Shown here: one piece after another, positions 23,771-32,337 of the stretch
Position numbering within the stretch: the first letter of the stretch is position 1
How the letters are laid out: each line of letters opens with the position of its first letter
Source: a virus
Reading direction: 5' to 3' (one strand)
Length of the DNA: 50,493 nt
Virus record (IMG/VR): IMGVR_UViG_3300031251_000028
Coordinates: 1 to 50,493 of that record
The notes under the pieces: model-generated
Seen by the model: the letters and a program-made list of their open reading frames with translations, nothing else
Database searches by the model: none
Told to the model about the DNA's origin: nothing
Position numbers and translations under genes: made by a program

Positions 23771-26028
23771 GCATCGTCAAGACTCCATCACCGGTAATTC
23801 CGTCCGGGCAGTCAGATAGGGACGTGATCACCGCTTTGAACAACTTGAGAAACTTCTTCTCGACGTTGGACAAGAACGGCGGGGTGGTTTCCGCGGCTGA
23901 CATGATCGGCACAGGGCTGATCAATAACAACTTCAAGCCGAATGGTCCACTGTACGACGGATCTATTCCGCCCGCAGTCCAGAACTTCACGGCAGTAGGG
24001 GCGTTCAGGACGATAGTGCTTTCATGGGACACATTAGCCTACAACCCCATGAAACTCGCATATTACGAGATATTCAGATCACAGACCAATAACTTCGGCA
24101 CGGCGGTTAAAATAGGCGCTACAACCGCAATCGTATATACTGACGCGCCTTCCGATGCCTCCCTGGCAACGACGTATTACTATTGGATACGTGCCGTTTC
24201 CGTATCAAATATTGCAGGACCGTTCAATGCCGTGGCCGGGACATCTGCCACAACAGCAAACGACCCAACATATTTATTGCAAGTCCTGACCGGACAACTC
24301 ATAGCCGATCAATTGCACGCCTCTCTGTTGGACCCTATCCAGTACATAACCGCCCCAAACGGACTTGATGCTCAACTGGAAGCATTATCTATCGCCATTT
24401 TGGGTTCCATCTCAGACCTAAATGGTTTTCTGACCGATCTTGTCAGACTGAAAGCCATATCCGACGCCACGGTGGACATCGACCCGACTACCGGACAGAT
24501 CACCCTCAAGGCTACAGCCGCCATTACCACGGATATTGAAGCCCGGATATCCAGTGCAGAATACAACCTTAATGCACAGGAAGGCCAGATTCAGAGCAAC
24601 GTTAGCGAGTTGAATATCCACGATTCCCGGATCACTGACGCTGAATCAAATATCACCCAGCTGGGCAATTCCATCAGTCTGAAGGCATCAACCGCTTATG
24701 TGGACGCCAAGGCCCAGGAAGTAGCCGCTATTCTGGGTCCTGAAGCCGACAATACCCTGGCCTTTACCACGAACGTCCCGGAAGGGCTTATGTGGATGGC
24801 CTTATTGAGCAATACCACCCGAGACCTGTCAAGGGTCAACGACGCCAACCTTGCAACCGCTCAATTCAATATTTCAAGTAATGCCGACGATATCCAGGCC
24901 GAGGCAACTGCGCGCCTGTTGTTGGCCGCCAAGGTCAATGATAACGCTGCAGCCATAATTGACGAACAGATGGCAAGGGTCACAGCAGAAGGCGCCATAG
25001 CTCAGTCAGTAACCACATTAGAGACTACAGTTGACGGTCATACCGCCACTATCCAGACGCAGCAGACTAGCCTCAACGGCATCCAAGCACAGTACACCAT
25101 CAAGCTCGATGTCAACGGGCGAGTCATTGGAATCGGACTAATGAACGATGGAGCCACATCAGAGTTCGAGGTGGTAGCGGACAAGATCACCTTTGCCCCG
25201 GTAGCCACCGACCCAACAGCAGCAGACGGAGCCCCGTTCTTTTACCTGACTTCGCCCCAGACGGTCAACGGGGTCACTCTCCAGGCAGGTCTGTACCTCA
25301 AGAGGGCCGTGATCGGCGCCGCCACTATTACCAGCGCCCAGGTAGAAAGCCTTGCAGCCGACAAACTCTATGCCGCTACGGGGACTATCGCCCAGGCGAT
25401 CATAGGTAATGGCCACATCAGTAACGCCATGATAGGACAGGTGATTGAAAGCGATAATTGGTCAAGCGGGGTTGCTGGCTGGTACATCGGGAAGAGTGGA
25501 TATGCAGAGTTTCTGAATATCTTGGCCAGGGGCAATATTGAGGCGACGAGTATCAAGGTGGGGACCGCAAATATCATCGATACTTTGATGTTGCAAGGGG
25601 AAGTGGTCACAGTGCCGAGGAGCGCGGTAACAGCAAGCCCCCAAGGCCTGAACGGATCATGGGCTGATGTACTTCTTTCCCCAGCATATTACGTCACTTC
25701 CGGTTTGGAACACTCTGTGTCGGTGAGTGCGTTTGCGTCTGGGAATATATCTGCATCATTTGTAAATGATGCACCACTTGCAAGGCTGGTTAGATATACC
25801 AACGGATCAATCGCCGCTACCAGCGCAATATGTTATTGCGGTTCAGGTACCACTCTGTCGTCATCGAGTCTCTCATTTTATATTAATACTACAGGGACAG
25901 GTTCATGTCTATTACTTGATACTCCCCCGGCAGGAACTCATTACTATGCCATTCAGATGGGTACGCGCAATGGTAACGCGGGAGTAGCGTACGAACGCGG
26001 AATGACTATTTTGGGGGTGAAACGGTGA
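23767..26028 (+). CDS. J-like central tail fibre protein (FN3 and DUF1983-type)
   Basis: 753 residues. Residues ~75-160 form a fibronectin type III-like domain (VQNFTAVGAFRTIVLSWDT... AYYEIFRS...YYYWIRAVS). The centre has coiled-coil/triple-helix repeats (~225-430) typical of the C-terminal central fibre of lambda gpJ-like tip proteins. YTIKLDVNGRVIGIGLMND and the following segment match the DUF1983-like region. The C-terminal ~120 residues are beta-rich, a candidate receptor-binding tip. The lambda-J N-terminal parts are absent. Confidence 0.75.
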   Translation: MSIVKTPSPVIPSGQSDRDVITALNNLRNFFSTLDKNGGVVSAADMIGTGLINNNFKPNGPLYDGSIPPAVQNFTAVGAFRTIVLSWDTLAYNPMKLAYYEIFRSQTNNFGTAVKIGATTAIVYTDAPSDASLATTYYYWIRAVSVSNIAGPFNAVAGTSATTANDPTYLLQVLTGQLIADQLHASLLDPIQYITAPNGLDAQLEALSIAILGSISDLNGFLTDLVRLKAISDATVDIDPTTGQITLKATAAITTDIEARISSAEYNLNAQEGQIQSNVSELNIHDSRITDAESNITQLGNSISLKASTAYVDAKAQEVAAILGPEADNTLAFTTNVPEGLMWMALLSNTTRDLSRVNDANLATAQFNISSNADDIQAEATARLLLAAKVNDNAAAIIDEQMARVTAEGAIAQSVTTLETTVDGHTATIQTQQTSLNGIQAQYTIKLDVNGRVIGIGLMNDGATSEFEVVADKITFAPVATDPTAADGAPFFYLTSPQTVNGVTLQAGLYLKRAVIGAATITSAQVESLAADKLYAATGTIAQAIIGNGHISNAMIGQVIESDNWSSGVAGWYIGKSGYAEFLNILARGNIEATSIKVGTANIIDTLMLQGEVVTVPRSAVTASPQGLNGSWADVLLSPAYYVTSGLEHSVSVSAFASGNISASFVNDAPLARLVRYTNGSIAATSAICYCGSGTTLSSSSLSFYINTTGTGSCLLLDTPPAGTHYYAIQMGTRNGNAGVAYERGMTILGVKR

Positions 26029-26240
26029 AGTATTTTGCTATTGGAGATCGGGACACCGGAATAGTCGTGACAATCGGGATACCTGATGAACAGGCGAAAA
26101 CGATTGCCAATGACTATTCCGGAAAGCAGATCCAGGAAGTAAACGATAATATCCCATACCTCTATAACGGGAGAGGTGAGATGGTCCCGGCCCAAGGAGT
26201 CGATAGAAACACTTCCGGCATCCGGATGCCTACTGCCTAA
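26025..26240 (+). CDS. Small hypothetical protein after the tail fibre
   Basis: 71 residues from GTG 26025, overlapping the fibre stop. Mixed alpha/beta with no motif recognised. Its stop overlaps the stop of the convergent lipoprotein gene. Could be a fibre assembly or accessory protein. Confidence 0.45.
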   Translation: MKYFAIGDRDTGIVVTIGIPDEQAKTIANDYSGKQIQEVNDNIPYLYNGRGEMVPAQGVDRNTSGIRMPTA

Positions 26241-26926
26241 TGAATTGTGGACGAATAACTGATAACCCCAGTTTTGGGGTCAATAACCATTGGCACACCA
26301 GCATTACGGTCAGCAGTCACTTGAGGAGTGGAAAGCCGTAAACCATCGTCCAGGAGCGTTACTTGATTGTGGAGAGTGCCATCACCTACGGCACCGCCGT
26401 ACAGATCGGAAACCGAAAGAGTTTGCACCGCAAATGTACTGTTGTTCATGCTGAATCTTATTCTTTCAACAGTTCCAGAGGCGTCATGAGTGCGAGTCAG
26501 GGCAGAGAGATACGGCCCGCGATTCTCAGCGGGTATAGGGTTTGAAATGGTGTAAGTGAATCCTGAATTTCCACCCGGAGTAATGTTGGTATATGTCCCG
26601 GCAGCCGTAGCAGCAACATTAACCATGTAACCATTAGGAGTACTGGAAACGGTAGCTGTTCCGAGGAAAGGAATAGGATCTGTGACAACCGCATCATACT
26701 TATTAACGGGAAATGGAACAGCAAGAACGTCGGGAGTGACAAAGGCAGTGCCCTGTATCTGCCCGGTAGAAGTATTGAAAAAAACAATGTGCTTGAGATC
26801 AGTGGTGACATTTTGCTGAAGAACATAGGAATAGACGCTTTGAGTCGATGGAGAAGCGGGCTGTGAACCGGACCCGCCGCATCCGGCCACGATTAAAGCA
26901 CTGATAGCGACAATTATTAGTTTCAT
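26237..26926 (-). CDS. Leftward lipoprotein moron
   Basis: 229 residues with a lipoprotein signal (MKLIIVAISALIVAGC; Gly-Ser-rich stretch after the Cys). The mature part is beta-rich with Thr/Ser/Asn, possibly two immunoglobulin-like repeats. The gene is on the opposite strand between two tail-fibre genes and has its own promoter and a strong GGGAGG ribosome site, so it can be expressed without late transcription. This is the classic layout of a moron. A surface lipoprotein that blocks receptors (superinfection exclusion) or alters host behaviour is a plausible inference; no family is recognised. Confidence 0.75.
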   Translation of the reverse strand: MKLIIVAISALIVAGCGGSGSQPASPSTQSVYSYVLQQNVTTDLKHIVFFNTSTGQIQGTAFVTPDVLAVPFPVNKYDAVVTDPIPFLGTATVSSTPNGYMVNVAATAAGTYTNITPGGNSGFTYTISNPIPAENRGPYLSALTRTHDASGTVERIRFSMNNSTFAVQTLSVSDLYGGAVGDGTLHNQVTLLDDGLRLSTPQVTADRNAGVPMVIDPKTGVISYSSTIH

Positions 26927-26953
26927 ATTAACCTCCCATTAAAAGTTAAATGT

Positions 26954-26982
26954 ATTCTAACAATAAATACACGGAAAATCAA
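26954..26982 (-). promoter_or_regulatory. Sigma-70-type promoter of the lipoprotein moron
   Basis: On the minus strand TTGATT (26982-26977) and TAGAAT (26959-26954) are 17 bp apart. It lies 28 bp from the lipoprotein start, and its -35 is immediately before the AAGGGGG ribosome site of the rightward fibre gene. Confidence 0.65.
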
Positions 26983-26992
26983 GGGGGATATC

Positions 26993-28852
26993 ATGGCCAC
27001 ATGGTACAGAACAGGAACGGTAGCAGTCACCAATGGTAATGCCACTATAGTCGGAACGGGCACTCTTTGGACACTTAATTCCAATGCAGGCGATATTTTC
27101 ATCGGTCCGGATCTGGCTCAGTACGAAATTTCCGCCGTTACTGATGATACACATATCAACGTCAAAACCTTGGCCGGGGTTGCTGGTTATGCCGGTTCGA
27201 CACTCAGCAACCAGAATTACGCCATCATCCGCAATTTCACGTCCACCCTGTCTTCACAGCTTGCCGCTCAACTTACGACGCTGGTAGACAACTGGCAGAC
27301 CCGTGAGGATCAGTTTCGAGCATGGCAGGCCGGAACGGCGAATGGTGGCCCAAACAACGACGGAGCCTACCCACTAACCGATGCAGTCGGTGTCACCAAC
27401 AATGTCTACTGCCCGGCAAAACTCGAAGCAGTAGCCGGAGGGGTTACCAAGATTCCCGTCAAGTGTGCCACAACTGCCACCATTACCCTTTCCGGCACGC
27501 AGACTATCGACACGATAGCGGCCAATGCTGGTGATCGGGTGCTGGTGAAGGACCAAAGCACTGGCAGCCAAAACGGTATCTACGTGGTAGCCTCTGGAGC
27601 ATGGGCCAGAGCGGCAGATTTTGACGTTTCCGCCGATGCCGTGTCTGGGTGCATTATTCCTGTCCAGCAGGGTGGGGCCAATGGCCTGTCAATATGGCAC
27701 CTTACGAACACCGGGACAATTAACCTCGGGACAACTGCACTGACCTTTGCACAGATCTACCCGTCAAGCGGTTCCACGACCACGATGGGCTCATTGATTG
27801 CCAGCGCAACCGACAAGGCTACACCGATCGATGCCGATTACGTTGGACTGATGGACTCGGCGGCAAGTAACGTGCTGAAAAAGCTGTCTTGGGCTAATAT
27901 CAAGGCCACACTCAAGACATACTTTGACACCTTGTATGTATACACGCTGGCAACCTTCATGGGGTATACCACGACAGCGACTGTCGCAGGTACTACCACC
28001 CTTACGGTGTCAAGCACATATCATCAGTATTTTACGGGCACTACCACGCAGACCATAGTGATGCCCGTTGTAACAGCCCTGACTGCTGGATGGTCGGTAC
28101 GGATAGTGAATAACAGCACCGGATCGTTGACGGTCAACTCTTCGGGCGGTAATGCGATTGTAACTATTCCCCCAGGAACTTCTGCAATTCTGACCTGTAT
28201 TTTGGTTACAGGCACAACCGCAGCATCTTGGGGAGCAACCACTATTTGCACTACTTCGGGCAATGGGCTTGTAGCTTTTGCAGTCGGAACTTTAGTAGCA
28301 GGAGGATCAATAACAGGAAGCTACAAAATAGTTTCTGATGGCTGGATTGGAGGAACCAGGCTTACAAGCACGGGGCCAATAGTGGCCGAGACATCCATAA
28401 TCTTGGGAAATAGCTCTGGTGGTCTTTTGTATCTAGACGGAGGTTTTAACGCTTCTATATCAAGCACTATCAACGGATCTGGCGGAGGAGCGATACGATG
28501 TATAGCCGGTAGTCTGGGAGTCCAGCTTGCAAGCGGAGGTACTTCATGGTCGTCCTTGTCTGACGAACGAGCGAAAGACATTATCGTAAACATAGAAAAT
28601 GCAGCGTCAAAGGTTCAGTCGTTGCGGGCCGTGATAGGTAAATACAAAGAAGATGAAACCGAAAAGCATAGATCGTTTCTCATAGCCCAGGACGTGCAGG
28701 CCGTGTTGCCGGAAGCAATAAGCGAACTTCCTGATGGCATGTTGGGCCTTTCGTACACCGACGTTATCCCTTTGCTGGTAGCGGCTATCAATGAACATAG
28801 CGCAACGATAACAGCATTGGAACAGCGGCTTACTGCATTGGAATCCAAATAA
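26993..28852 (+). CDS. Tail fibre with S74-type intramolecular chaperone
   Basis: 619 residues. N-terminal ~100 residues contain GTAVTNGNATIVG-like adhesin sequence (TVAVTNGNATIVGTGTLWT), an adapter that anchors fibres to the tail. Long Ser/Thr/Gly-rich beta region follows. The C-terminal ~95 residues form an S74 peptidase/chaperone: SDERAKDIIVNIENA with the Ser-Asp dyad, then YKEDE, FLIAQDVQAVLPEAI and SYTDVIPLLVAAINEH, then a coiled coil. The chaperone trimerises the fibre and is then cut off. Likely host-recognition fibre. Confidence 0.85.
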   Translation: MATWYRTGTVAVTNGNATIVGTGTLWTLNSNAGDIFIGPDLAQYEISAVTDDTHINVKTLAGVAGYAGSTLSNQNYAIIRNFTSTLSSQLAAQLTTLVDNWQTREDQFRAWQAGTANGGPNNDGAYPLTDAVGVTNNVYCPAKLEAVAGGVTKIPVKCATTATITLSGTQTIDTIAANAGDRVLVKDQSTGSQNGIYVVASGAWARAADFDVSADAVSGCIIPVQQGGANGLSIWHLTNTGTINLGTTALTFAQIYPSSGSTTTMGSLIASATDKATPIDADYVGLMDSAASNVLKKLSWANIKATLKTYFDTLYVYTLATFMGYTTTATVAGTTTLTVSSTYHQYFTGTTTQTIVMPVVTALTAGWSVRIVNNSTGSLTVNSSGGNAIVTIPPGTSAILTCILVTGTTAASWGATTICTTSGNGLVAFAVGTLVAGGSITGSYKIVSDGWIGGTRLTSTGPIVAETSIILGNSSGGLLYLDGGFNASISSTINGSGGGAIRCIAGSLGVQLASGGTSWSSLSDERAKDIIVNIENAASKVQSLRAVIGKYKEDETEKHRSFLIAQDVQAVLPEAISELPDGMLGLSYTDVIPLLVAAINEHSATITALEQRLTALESK

Positions 28853-29236
28853 ATGATCGTCACCTATCCGCTCGAACAGATATGGCCGATGGTCGCGCCG
28901 AAGATCACCGCTCTACGACAGCGTTACCCGGGTGTCTGCGAATGGACCGAAGACGACGTTTACCGGGCGTGCCAGGATCATCGGGCCTTCCTGTTCAACT
29001 GTGAGGAAGACAGCAGTTTCGCCATCGTGAAAATCAAGGAGCGCAACGGAGAGAAAATCCTTTTTATCTGGATTGCTTGCGGAGAAAATGGTAAAAGAGA
29101 ACAGAACTTGGGATTTCTCAAAGAAATCGCCCAGAGTGTAGGAGCCTCCAGGATGGAGATGGAATCACCCCGTCGTGGTTTCGACCGGATGCCCGGTTGG
29201 AAGCGCGGGATGACTACGTATTCAACGGAGGTGTAA
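28853..29236 (+). CDS. GNAT-like phage protein
   Basis: 127 residues. The segment FAIVKIKERNGEKILFIWIACGENG...FLKEIAQSVGASRMEMESPRRGF has the beta-alpha-beta order of GNAT N-acetyltransferase folds, without a clear acetyl-CoA loop. Phages with internal virion proteins, such as T7 with gp13, often encode a small protein of this kind immediately upstream of them. It may be an assembly factor rather than an enzyme. No strong ribosome site; coupled to the fibre gene. Confidence 0.5.
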   Translation: MIVTYPLEQIWPMVAPKITALRQRYPGVCEWTEDDVYRACQDHRAFLFNCEEDSSFAIVKIKERNGEKILFIWIACGENGKREQNLGFLKEIAQSVGASRMEMESPRRGFDRMPGWKRGMTTYSTEV

Positions 29237-29237
29237 C

Positions 29238-29885
29238 ATGGGCGGTGGCGGAGATAGCCAAGTCTCGGAAACAGCCGAACAGGTCCAGGAGCAGAAGAAC
29301 AACGCTGCACTCTGGAATTACTACGAAACCGCGTATAAACCCTTCATCGACAAGTACGTCTCCCAGCAGACCAGCAACGCATCATCCCCAGCGCAAGCCA
29401 ACAAAGCAGCCGGTCAGGTCAATGCCGAGGTTATGAAGGCCGCAGCCGTACCTGGTTCAAGGCAGCCGAACGCCGTGGGTATCTCTCGCCAGATGGATAA
29501 CGTGGCCAGCGTTGAGGCTACCGGTCAAAACAACGCTGCAGCGAAGATCCGCCAGCGCGAAATGGGCTCCATCCAGAATATCGTTGATATAGGCCGCGGG
29601 CAGCAAACCAGCGCCCAGCAGACCGAACAGCAACTTGCCAGCGATTCGGTGAGAAGCGCCATTGCCAGCAAAGAAGCTGATCTTCGCAGCCAAGCGGTTA
29701 CAGAGAACGCCATCGGCTCCGGTATCGGCACTGCTGCTGCTATCGGGGCAAGGGGGATAAAAGGTAGTCTCCCTGAAGGTAGTCTCCCTGATATTCCGGC
29801 GGCTGATTACAGCCAGTTCGATTTCAGTAAGAACATACCAATGAGCGGAATGGTTGACAACTACGGGGACCCGATAGGGAAATAA
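29238..29885 (+). CDS. Internal virion protein (Gln/Ala-rich)
   Basis: 215 residues. After MGGGG the sequence is helical, rich in Gln, Ala, Ser and Asn, with a hydrophobic glycine-rich stretch (IGSGIGTAAAIGARGIKG) that could insert in membranes. This composition is typical of the ejected core proteins (gp14-like) of podoviruses. A perfect 15-bp tandem duplication encodes GSLPE/GSLPD. Confidence 0.6.
   Translation: MGGGGDSQVSETAEQVQEQKNNAALWNYYETAYKPFIDKYVSQQTSNASSPAQANKAAGQVNAEVMKAAAVPGSRQPNAVGISRQMDNVASVEATGQNNAAAKIRQREMGSIQNIVDIGRGQQTSAQQTEQQLASDSVRSAIASKEADLRSQAVTENAIGSGIGTAAAIGARGIKGSLPEGSLPDIPAADYSQFDFSKNIPMSGMVDNYGDPIGK
29761..29790 (+). repeat. 15-bp tandem duplication
   Basis: AAGGTAGTCTCCCTG occurs twice in a row inside the internal virion protein gene, adding five residues in frame. 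The perfect identity suggests a recent slippage event. Confidence 0.8.
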
Positions 29886-29895
29886 GGAGACCTCC

Positions 29896-30405
29896 ATGAA
29901 ACTCTTCGACCCTACAACGAATCAGTGGTACGAGACCGACGCCTCAGGGTCTGTAAAACCGACTGCCCAGACCACCACTCCAACCCAAGTTGATATGAGT
30001 GGCAAGGCTACGGATATTGCTGCTCAACTCCTGGCAGCACAATACCAGAATTGGCAGGATCAATTCAAACCGGTGGAACTGAGCCTAATCAGTCAATCGT
30101 CACTCAATAACCCCGACGTGCTGACCAATGCCGTAAAGCAGGCCGGTACCACAGCAAACCAGGCTTACGATACCATGGCCGGAGTTGAACAGCGCCAACT
30201 CGCTGCAAGAGGTATAACGCCCAATTCCCAACAGTCCGATGTGTCCAACCGGTTGAGGAACTTGTCCCGAGGGGCGGCGGTGGCCGGAGCAGAAAACACC
30301 GCACGGCAGAACGTAGCGACTCAGGACGAGCTTATTGCTTTGGGCACGGCTCCGAATCCGAACATTGTCCAAGGAACTTCAAACTCCAATTTTGCAGGAG
30401 CATAA
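29896..30405 (+). CDS. Internal virion protein, second small core subunit
   Basis: 169 residues. The N-terminus (KLFDPTTNQWYE) is followed by a helical, Gln/Asn/Thr/Ala-rich domain (VDMSGKATDIAAQLLAAQYQNWQDQFKP, then NDVLT...). AAGGAGAC precedes the ATG. By composition and neighbours it is a core/ejection protein; the exact equivalent is unknown. Confidence 0.55.
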   Translation: MKLFDPTTNQWYETDASGSVKPTAQTTTPTQVDMSGKATDIAAQLLAAQYQNWQDQFKPVELSLISQSSLNNPDVLTNAVKQAGTTANQAYDTMAGVEQRQLAARGITPNSQQSDVSNRLRNLSRGAAVAGAENTARQNVATQDELIALGTAPNPNIVQGTSNSNFAGA

Positions 30406-30416
30406 AGGAGGATGTC

Positions 30417-30611
30417 ATGTCAGGTATGATTTCTACCGGCGGGGGATACCAGCGAAATGCGCTTTCCGGTTTTGCCCGGCTATCCGAACAGGAGCAACAA
30501 CGAGAGACCGCCAACAAGCAGATGTCCGAGCAGCAGGACCAGGCAAACACTCAACTAGCTGCTTCTGGAGCATCTGCGGCAGCGATGATTGCTGTACTCG
30601 CATTTTTATAA
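30417..30611 (+). CDS. Small core-region membrane-active protein
   Basis: 64 residues with AAAGGAGGA upstream. The first 45 residues are Glu/Gln-rich and helical, and the last ~18 form a hydrophobic segment (AASGASAAAMIAVLAFL). It may help membrane entry during ejection or be an assembly peptide. Confidence 0.5.
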   Translation: MSGMISTGGGYQRNALSGFARLSEQEQQRETANKQMSEQQDQANTQLAASGASAAAMIAVLAFL

Positions 30612-30623
30612 CAGGAGGATTTT

Positions 30624-32321
30624 ATGGCACGCTTCGGGCTTTCCCCATATTCAAATCCGATAGAGGCGGGAATTGATTCTTTCGCCAAACTCAGCAACGT
30701 CTTCAATCAACGGGACCGGCTGGAACTGGACAGGCAGGACGCCGGCCAGCGGCAGCATTTGAGAGATCAGGAAATCCAGCGAGGCCAGCAGCAACAGCAG
30801 GAATACGAAGCCGCTGCCCCGGAGCGCGACCTTGCCCACCAGGAAAAGCGCATGAAGGCCGCTCAATCCATATTGGCCGGGCCTATTGATCAGGGTACTG
30901 TAGAGATGAACCAGGCCATGGCCGAGGGGCGCGAGTGGAAACCTTCTGACGATGCCCTTGCCGCCGGAGTGGTCCTTCACGACATAACCCATTACAGTAA
31001 CGACATGGGCGAGGCTATGCAGCAGGCCAAGGCCTCCATCGGACTGGCACGGAAACTGTCGGAAGCAACCCCGGCGCTGGCCAAGCACATGCAGGAAAAC
31101 CCCAAGGGCATGATCAATAACCAGACGATCCCCGGCATTGAAGAGGACATAAACGCCGCCCTTGGCAACAGCAAGCTGCTGGGCGGTAAAAAGGCCGTGG
31201 GGGTTATCTACGATACTGAAAAGAACATCGTTGTCCCGGTCCTGGTCGGAGAGGATGGTCAGCCGGCTCCAGCCATGGACAAGCAGATGTCAATCAGTGA
31301 ACTGAAGTCGTTGGTTCAGCACAACGCCACGGCGGCTAATTACATCATCGCTACCAGGGGGGTTCTTCATGGCGCCGATGACGCCACCGTTAAAAAGGTT
31401 ACGGCAAAGGCGGAGGAGTTGCACAAGAACCTGGCGGCCGCGGAGGTCATGGACGAGATCGACGAGGTGGACGAAGACAACAAGCAGATTCCTGCATCCG
31501 AGCAGGCCAAACAGTTCATCAAGCTCATGAACGCCAAGGGGATCTCCGTTTCAAAGGCCGATGCGGAAGAGCGGTTCAGGAAGCCCACTAAACCCCGCAA
31601 CCTTCAGAAGCTCACCGTTGGCGCCGGCACTGACAAGGAACAGGAAATTTTGGTCAATCCTGATGCTGAAGATGAAACCGGCAACGCGAAGGTGGTTTTC
31701 AAGGGAGAACCGCGGGAGGTTTCCAAAACCCGCCGGGAAGGTGGCGGCAGCGATCTGGCCCTTGAAATGCGCAGGGAGCGGATGGATGCCAAGAAGGAAA
31801 AGGACTCCCAGGCCCGCTATGACAAACTCTACAAGGAGTCCATGGTCAACCTAAGGAAAGACCCGGCATGGAAGGATTCGTCAAACGAGGAAATCGAGGT
31901 TGAAGCCGACCGGGTAGCGCGCTCCAGGATCGATGGCAAGCCCGCCGGACCTTCGCCGGAAAGGGCGGCCAAGGCCACCAAGATCCAACCGCTCAAGGAC
32001 GATTTTTCAGCCATCAATGATGGTATGTTCGGCACCGACAAGACCTACAAGATCGAAAGCGCCTTGAAAAAGGGATGGTCGAAAGAGGAAGTCACCCAGG
32101 CGGCGAAAGGCACACCTATGGCCGATGCCGTGAAGTCGTACGATTTCAACAAAACCCCGAAAACTTCAGTAGCAGAAAAACGAGAAATACCATCAAAAAG
32201 CAAGGCTAAAGAGTCAAATGATATGCCAAACCCCGTACAGTACACCGGTAAGATTCTGCGTGACAATCAGACCGGAAAGCGGTATAAATCGGACGGTAAA
32301 CGTTGGAACGAGATAGCCTGA
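30624..32321 (+). CDS. Internal virion protein (large helical subunit)
   Basis: 565 residues, ribosome site ACAGGAGG. Starts ARFGLSPYSNPIEAGIDSFAKLSNVF, followed by Gln/Arg/Glu-rich coiled coil (~30-85), then long alpha-helical regions and a Lys/Glu-rich C-terminal half with a final small beta domain (YTGKILRDNQTGKRYKSDG). This is the usual make-up of gp15-like core proteins. Location between smaller core genes and the giant protein supports this. Confidence 0.6.
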   Translation: MARFGLSPYSNPIEAGIDSFAKLSNVFNQRDRLELDRQDAGQRQHLRDQEIQRGQQQQQEYEAAAPERDLAHQEKRMKAAQSILAGPIDQGTVEMNQAMAEGREWKPSDDALAAGVVLHDITHYSNDMGEAMQQAKASIGLARKLSEATPALAKHMQENPKGMINNQTIPGIEEDINAALGNSKLLGGKKAVGVIYDTEKNIVVPVLVGEDGQPAPAMDKQMSISELKSLVQHNATAANYIIATRGVLHGADDATVKKVTAKAEELHKNLAAAEVMDEIDEVDEDNKQIPASEQAKQFIKLMNAKGISVSKADAEERFRKPTKPRNLQKLTVGAGTDKEQEILVNPDAEDETGNAKVVFKGEPREVSKTRREGGGSDLALEMRRERMDAKKEKDSQARYDKLYKESMVNLRKDPAWKDSSNEEIEVEADRVARSRIDGKPAGPSPERAAKATKIQPLKDDFSAINDGMFGTDKTYKIESALKKGWSKEEVTQAAKGTPMADAVKSYDFNKTPKTSVAEKREIPSKSKAKESNDMPNPVQYTGKILRDNQTGKRYKSDGKRWNEIA

Positions 32322-32337
32322 GTCCGAGGTAACGCCA

